Part shown: positions 60,553 through 64,000 of the stretch, piece by piece
Position numbering within the stretch: position 1 is the stretch's first letter
Layout: every line of letters begins with the position of its first letter
Assembly: GCF_000828675.1 (NCBI RefSeq)
Contig: NZ_AP014510.1
Location: 1,321,413-1,385,412 of the forward strand
Length of the DNA: 64,000 nucleotides
Direction: 5' to 3'
DNA from: Thermotoga profunda AZM34c06
Lineage (GTDB): Bacteria; Thermotogota; Thermotogae; Thermotogales; DSM-5069
Made by a program: the position numbers and the translations under genes
Notes under the pieces: generated by a model
Databases searched by the model: none
Told to the model about the DNA's origin: nothing
Seen by the model: the letters and a program-made list of their open reading frames with translations, nothing else

Positions 60553-62619
60553 ATGAAAAGATACAGTCTGACAGTTTTCTTTTTAGTTCTTGCGATTATC
60601 TTTGGTTTTATCGCTTTCTTCAAAGGAAAAATCAACGCCGATTATGTGACCTTTTTACCTGGGTATACTCCAGGTGCTACGCTTGAGCAAATCGAAAACC
60701 AAGATTTGAGAGATCTTCTCAATGTTTCTAAGAAATTCTCTGATGGAGCACAAGTAGTTGTAATAGTTCATTCGGAAAAGACATTTTTCCAATCAGAGGA
60801 AATAATGAAGGTCATCGACCTACAAAATGAATTGTCAAAATTGGAAGGCATCAAGACAGTTTTGAGTGTTGTGAATTATGCCTTCAAAGTGTCGTATTTC
60901 AATGGAAATACTCTCAGTGAAAAAATCTTAGAGGATCCCGAGTCAAGATCATTCATCTCTAAGGATGGAAAATACCTACTTTTGAACTGTATACTCACAC
61001 CTTCTGATGATCAAAAACCTGTTCTTAAGAGAATAGACAATATATTGGGAGATTATCAAAGTTTATCACCACTTGTTTTTGGACAGGTAGTAATAAACGA
61101 CCATCTTTTTAGTGAGATCATCCGACAAGTTTTGGTATATCCTTCGTTGATGTTTGTAGCAATTTTAGTAGTTTTTTGGATTCAAACACGCTCTCTAAGA
61201 GCGAGTTTCCTTTCTCTTGTGATACCACTTGTTGCGACAGTCATAGTTTATGGTTTTTCAGCGTTGCTCAAAGTGGAATTGAATGTTATGACGGTGATGT
61301 GTGTTAGTTTTCTACTTGTCATAGGCTCTGCCTATGGTCTGCATTTTTACAATGGAGTAGTCCGTTTTGGCAAGGATGTTCGAAAGAAGATGTTCAGACC
61401 GATCTTTTTCTCAATGTTTACAACAGCCGTTGGCTTTCTTTCGTTCTTATTCGTAAAGATAACGGCATTTAAACAACTGGGGTTGATGGTATCGTCAGGT
61501 CTTGCTTTGATTTTTTTAATACTTTTCACTTCTGGATATGAACTTTTCTATGATGAGAAAAAGAAGTATGCAAATACCTTTTCTTTCAAGATGAACAGTG
61601 GACTGTTTGGTAAAATCTTAATCTATATAGTGCTATCTATTTGTGTGATCTCGCCCTTTGTACTTCCAAAAATAGAGATTGGTATGGATCAGGCTTCATA
61701 TTTTTCCAAAGACAGCCAAGTCGGACGAGCTTTAAAGATTCTCACCGAAAAATTTTCTTACCGTGAACCAGTCTACATAATGGTTGAGAAGAATACATTC
61801 TTCACAGTTAAGGATTCAGAAAATGTAAAACAAATACTTGAAAGATTGAACAGTGTGAATGGTGTTACATCGGTTCAATTTCCAAGCTCATATCCAATTC
61901 CAACCCTTGCACTATTAGCGCGAGTACAACCGGCAGTAAGTTACTTTGTTGCCGATGGAAAAACGATAAGAATAGTTGCAAATATTACCGATGAGGCTTA
62001 CAGGCAAGCTGGGAAGGTTAAGAGGGTACTACTTGAAGAATTGAAAGGATACAGTGAATACAAATTCACAGTAGCAAGTGCATCGTTCATTGTGGATCAG
62101 ATAAATTCTCAAATATTGAAAAGCCAATTACAGAGCCTTATCACGTCATTGATACTGATCTTTATTTCTATCATTATAGCCTTCAAAAATCTCAAATTTT
62201 CAACAATTGTGGTAATTCCAGTTCTATTGACGGCAATTTTCAATTTCATTTTTATCTATCTTATGAAGCTCAGATTGGATATTGCAACATCGATTGTTGC
62301 GAGCATATTGGTTGGTCTTGTGGTAGACTATTCTATACACCTGGCCCATGATTTGAAGATAACAAAGAACATATCAAAATCAATTGAAAACATTGGCATG
62401 CCAGTTCTCACAAATGCACTTGGCTTGATAGCAGGTTTTTTGGTGATGTCTCTTTCGAGACTTGCGTTGTTCAGAAATGTATCGATACTTCTCGTTTTTG
62501 GAATAGCTTTTGGCGTATCTTTTACAATATTTTCTCAACCACTTATAATGCAAAGGTTGGTGGAAAAAATTGAGATTGGACAGGTTTCTTTCCAACGCAA
62601 AGATGGGAACAAGAAGTGA
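60553..62619 (+). CDS. RND-superfamily transporter (MMPL type)
   Basis: Membrane exporter or lipid/hopanoid-type transporter. 688 residues with a duplicated layout: one helix, a soluble domain (~30-190), five or six helices (~195-340), then helix, second soluble domain (~380-520) and the last helices (~525-670). LVGLVVDYSIHLAHDLK near 597 and LLVIGSAYGLHFYNGV near 253 are the family's transmembrane-4 motifs with charged or polar residues. It is smaller than AcrB-type pumps and lacks a fusion-protein gene nearby. ATG after TTGGAGG. The next gene starts within its end. Confidence 0.88.
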   Translation: MKRYSLTVFFLVLAIIFGFIAFFKGKINADYVTFLPGYTPGATLEQIENQDLRDLLNVSKKFSDGAQVVVIVHSEKTFFQSEEIMKVIDLQNELSKLEGIKTVLSVVNYAFKVSYFNGNTLSEKILEDPESRSFISKDGKYLLLNCILTPSDDQKPVLKRIDNILGDYQSLSPLVFGQVVINDHLFSEIIRQVLVYPSLMFVAILVVFWIQTRSLRASFLSLVIPLVATVIVYGFSALLKVELNVMTVMCVSFLLVIGSAYGLHFYNGVVRFGKDVRKKMFRPIFFSMFTTAVGFLSFLFVKITAFKQLGLMVSSGLALIFLILFTSGYELFYDEKKKYANTFSFKMNSGLFGKILIYIVLSICVISPFVLPKIEIGMDQASYFSKDSQVGRALKILTEKFSYREPVYIMVEKNTFFTVKDSENVKQILERLNSVNGVTSVQFPSSYPIPTLALLARVQPAVSYFVADGKTIRIVANITDEAYRQAGKVKRVLLEELKGYSEYKFTVASASFIVDQINSQILKSQLQSLITSLILIFISIIIAFKNLKFSTIVVIPVLLTAIFNFIFIYLMKLRLDIATSIVASILVGLVVDYSIHLAHDLKITKNISKSIENIGMPVLTNALGLIAGFLVMSLSRLALFRNVSILLVFGIAFGVSFTIFSQPLIMQRLVEKIEIGQVSFQRKDGNKK

Positions 62620-63259
62620 AGTCAAAAAATATATAAAATCTGGATTGGCAACGGTGAATGGGATCGTGATAAGAGATGAAAGTTTTCATGTTTCTGAAAA
62701 AGACGTTGTCAAATTAGACGGAAAACTCGTTCTTCCTCACAGAATGGTTTACATAATCTTTAACAAACCATCGGGATATGTAAGTGACAGGACTGAGAAC
62801 GAAGCATGTATATATGATCTAATAGACCATCCATACTTGGATGAACTTCAAGTTGCTGGCAGGTTGGACAAGGACGTAGAGGGATTAATGCTCTTGTCAA
62901 ATGATGGTGTCTTCATACATAAAATAATAAGTCCAAAGAATCATGTTCAAAAAGAATATCTTGTATGGTTTCAGGGGGAGTTAACCAACTGGAAAATAGA
63001 ATTAGTTCAAAAAGGATTAAAAACCCCGACTGAACAATTCAAGCCAGCCATTTTGCGATCCATTCGACCTGGCTTGTTGAGTCTTACGATAACCGAAGGT
63101 AAATACCATCAGGTGAAAAAGATGATGAACTTTTTAGATCTACACTACACAAAAATACAGAGAATAAGAATCGGCAAGATCGAAATTGGTGACTTAAAGC
63201 CCGGCGATTTTCGCGAACTTTTTGAAGATGAAATAAAATCATTGTTCTTGAATTCGTGA
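62570..63259 (+). CDS. RsuA/RluB-family pseudouridine synthase
   Basis: Isomerises a uridine in rRNA. 229 residues: N-terminal S4-like domain (MRLDRFLSNAKMGTRSEVKKYIKSGLATVNG), then catalytic domain with GRLDKDVEGLMLLSNDG near 97 (catalytic Asp) and EGKYHQVKKMM near 180. TTG start at 62570 lies inside the RND gene (50-base overlap), six bases after GGTGGA, so translation is coupled. The 3' end overlaps the convergent permease gene by 21 bases. Confidence 0.9.
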   Translation: MRLDRFLSNAKMGTRSEVKKYIKSGLATVNGIVIRDESFHVSEKDVVKLDGKLVLPHRMVYIIFNKPSGYVSDRTENEACIYDLIDHPYLDELQVAGRLDKDVEGLMLLSNDGVFIHKIISPKNHVQKEYLVWFQGELTNWKIELVQKGLKTPTEQFKPAILRSIRPGLLSLTITEGKYHQVKKMMNFLDLHYTKIQRIRIGKIEIGDLKPGDFRELFEDEIKSLFLNS

Positions 63260-64000
63260 ATGAGATCTAATTTTTGATCTTGCGTAAATTATAAGAACCA
63301 CGATTGTCAAGATAAATGGCAGCATGTTAGTGATCTCTGAAGGTATTCGTAAAGACTGTAGAGTGATACCGAGTGCCTCTGCCACACCAAATATCAAAGC
63401 TCCAAAAGCACCAAATAAAGCGGAATTTCCTCCAAGGGCTTGAGCGGCAATTGAGATGAATCCTCTACCAGAGGTCATATCCCTGGCGAACCACGAAACA
63501 TAACCCATCGACAAAAATGCCCCACCAAAACCAGCAAAGATTCCGCTTAAAACAAGTGATAAAGATTTCATTTTATTCACTGAGATACCTACAGAAACGG
63601 CAGCATCTGGATTCTCACCGACAGACCTCATTCTGATACCCAATGGTGTCTTTTTGACTAAGTAATTGACGACAAAAATTGAGAGTATCGCTATATAAGT
63701 CAGTGTATTGTGCCCACTCAAAACTTTACCAATGAAGGGTATATCTTTCAAAAATGGGATATCGATTTTTGGTATTGTGAAACTCCTCAAAGATGCCGAA
63801 GACCCTTTATCTCCTGTTATCGCATAAAGTAAGAAAACAGTTAGACCTGACGAAAGTAAATTGATGGCAACGCCACCTATGACCAAGTCCGTTTTCAGTT
63901 TCAAGTGAAAATAGGCAAGTAATATGGCAAGTAAAGTTGAGGAAGCAACACCCGCCAGAAGACCAATCCATGAATTTTGGGTGAATGAAGCTATTATAGT
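63239..64000 (-). CDS. ABC transporter permease, branched-chain/simple-sugar type (partial; 5' end outside window)
   Basis: Inner-membrane permease of the BmpA-linked nucleoside or sugar importers (YufQ/YufP-like). At least 253 residues; the frame stays open to base 64000, so the TTG at 63904 is not the true start. Signature LKTDLVIGGVAINLLSSGLT near the edge, IRMRSVGENPDAAVSVGISVNKMKSLSLVLSGIFAGFGGAFLSMG in the middle, then GRGFISIAAQALGG. About eight membrane helices. ATPase and binding protein should lie further along the minus-strand upstream side. Confidence 0.9.
   Translation of the reverse strand, partial: TIIASFTQNSWIGLLAGVASSTLLAILLAYFHLKLKTDLVIGGVAINLLSSGLTVFLLYAITGDKGSSASLRSFTIPKIDIPFLKDIPFIGKVLSGHNTLTYIAILSIFVVNYLVKKTPLGIRMRSVGENPDAAVSVGISVNKMKSLSLVLSGIFAGFGGAFLSMGYVSWFARDMTSGRGFISIAAQALGGNSALFGAFGALIFGVAEALGITLQSLRIPSEITNMLPFILTIVVLIIYARSKIRSHSRIQEQ

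Noticed and set aside
63239-63904. Complete permease gene starting with TTG at 63904
   Set aside because: The frame continues to the window edge with permease-like residues, so the gene is cut by the window.

Overview
The window reads as chromosomal DNA of a low-GC member of the Thermotogota, most likely the Pseudothermotoga/Thermotoga group (inference from content; no search was run). Pointers are a neelaredoxin-rubrerythrin pair, a cyclic-2,3-diphosphoglycerate-synthetase-like GTPase, SpoVS without other sporulation genes, many TTG/GTG starts behind strong GGAGGTG ribosome sites, and heavy AGA/AGG arginine usage. A molybdenum/tungsten formate dehydrogenase fits the Pseudothermotoga side of that group. 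No rRNA, insertion sequence, prophage or CRISPR array was seen.

Layout. 1-2.3 kb (minus): 5' part of a 2-oxoacid:ferredoxin oxidoreductase alpha subunit, then superoxide reductase and rubrerythrin. 2.4-11.4 kb: a glycan-use locus, with a GH130 phosphorylase divergent from a ROK-regulator operon (sugar-binding protein, two permeases, a six-hairpin glycosidase-like protein, a TIM-barrel putative glycosidase). 11.4-15.1 kb (minus): two D-2-hydroxyacid dehydrogenases, a TIM-barrel isomerase-like protein and an HpcH/HpaI aldolase. 15.3-21.6 kb (minus): a second sugar ABC operon with a GH2 enzyme and its LacI regulator. 22-26.5 kb: cupin, MATE exporter, a small DUF4258-like protein, and a TetR/ABC-2 exporter operon with twin operators. 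26.6-29.2 kb (minus): three pilin-like genes, divergent from the cDPG-synthetase-like gene.

30.9-44.5 kb is mostly housekeeping: miaB, rpsB, udk, a large exported metalloprotease-like protein, glgA, galT, spoVS, tRNA-Gly(CCC), rpsO, pnp, an M16 peptidase and an HD-GYP-like protein. 44.5-49.7 kb (minus) is a formate module: a ferritin-like protein, formate dehydrogenase, MobA-like, FdhD-like and a formate/nitrite channel. 49.8-64 kb holds yqeY, mnmE, hup, a secreted protein of unknown function, ppdK, a methyltransferase, an ECF-type ATPase pair, an S9 peptidase, an RND/MMPL transporter, an RsuA-type pseudouridine synthase and the 3' part of a sugar/nucleoside-type ABC permease.

How it fits together. 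The two sugar loci share one design: a local regulator with a palindromic operator, a binding protein separated from its permeases by a terminator-like hairpin, and intracellular glycan-cleaving enzymes. The hydroxyacid/aldolase operon between them could process a sugar-acid product, but its substrate cannot be read from sequence. The formate module carries enzyme, cofactor maturation and substrate channel in one transcription unit. The most useful new observations are the regulatory architectures (ROK, LacI, TetR, RND and pilin/cDPG promoters), the two uncharacterised enzymes of the ROK operon, and several family members with altered key residues (FdhD, HD-GYP, GalT, ROK).
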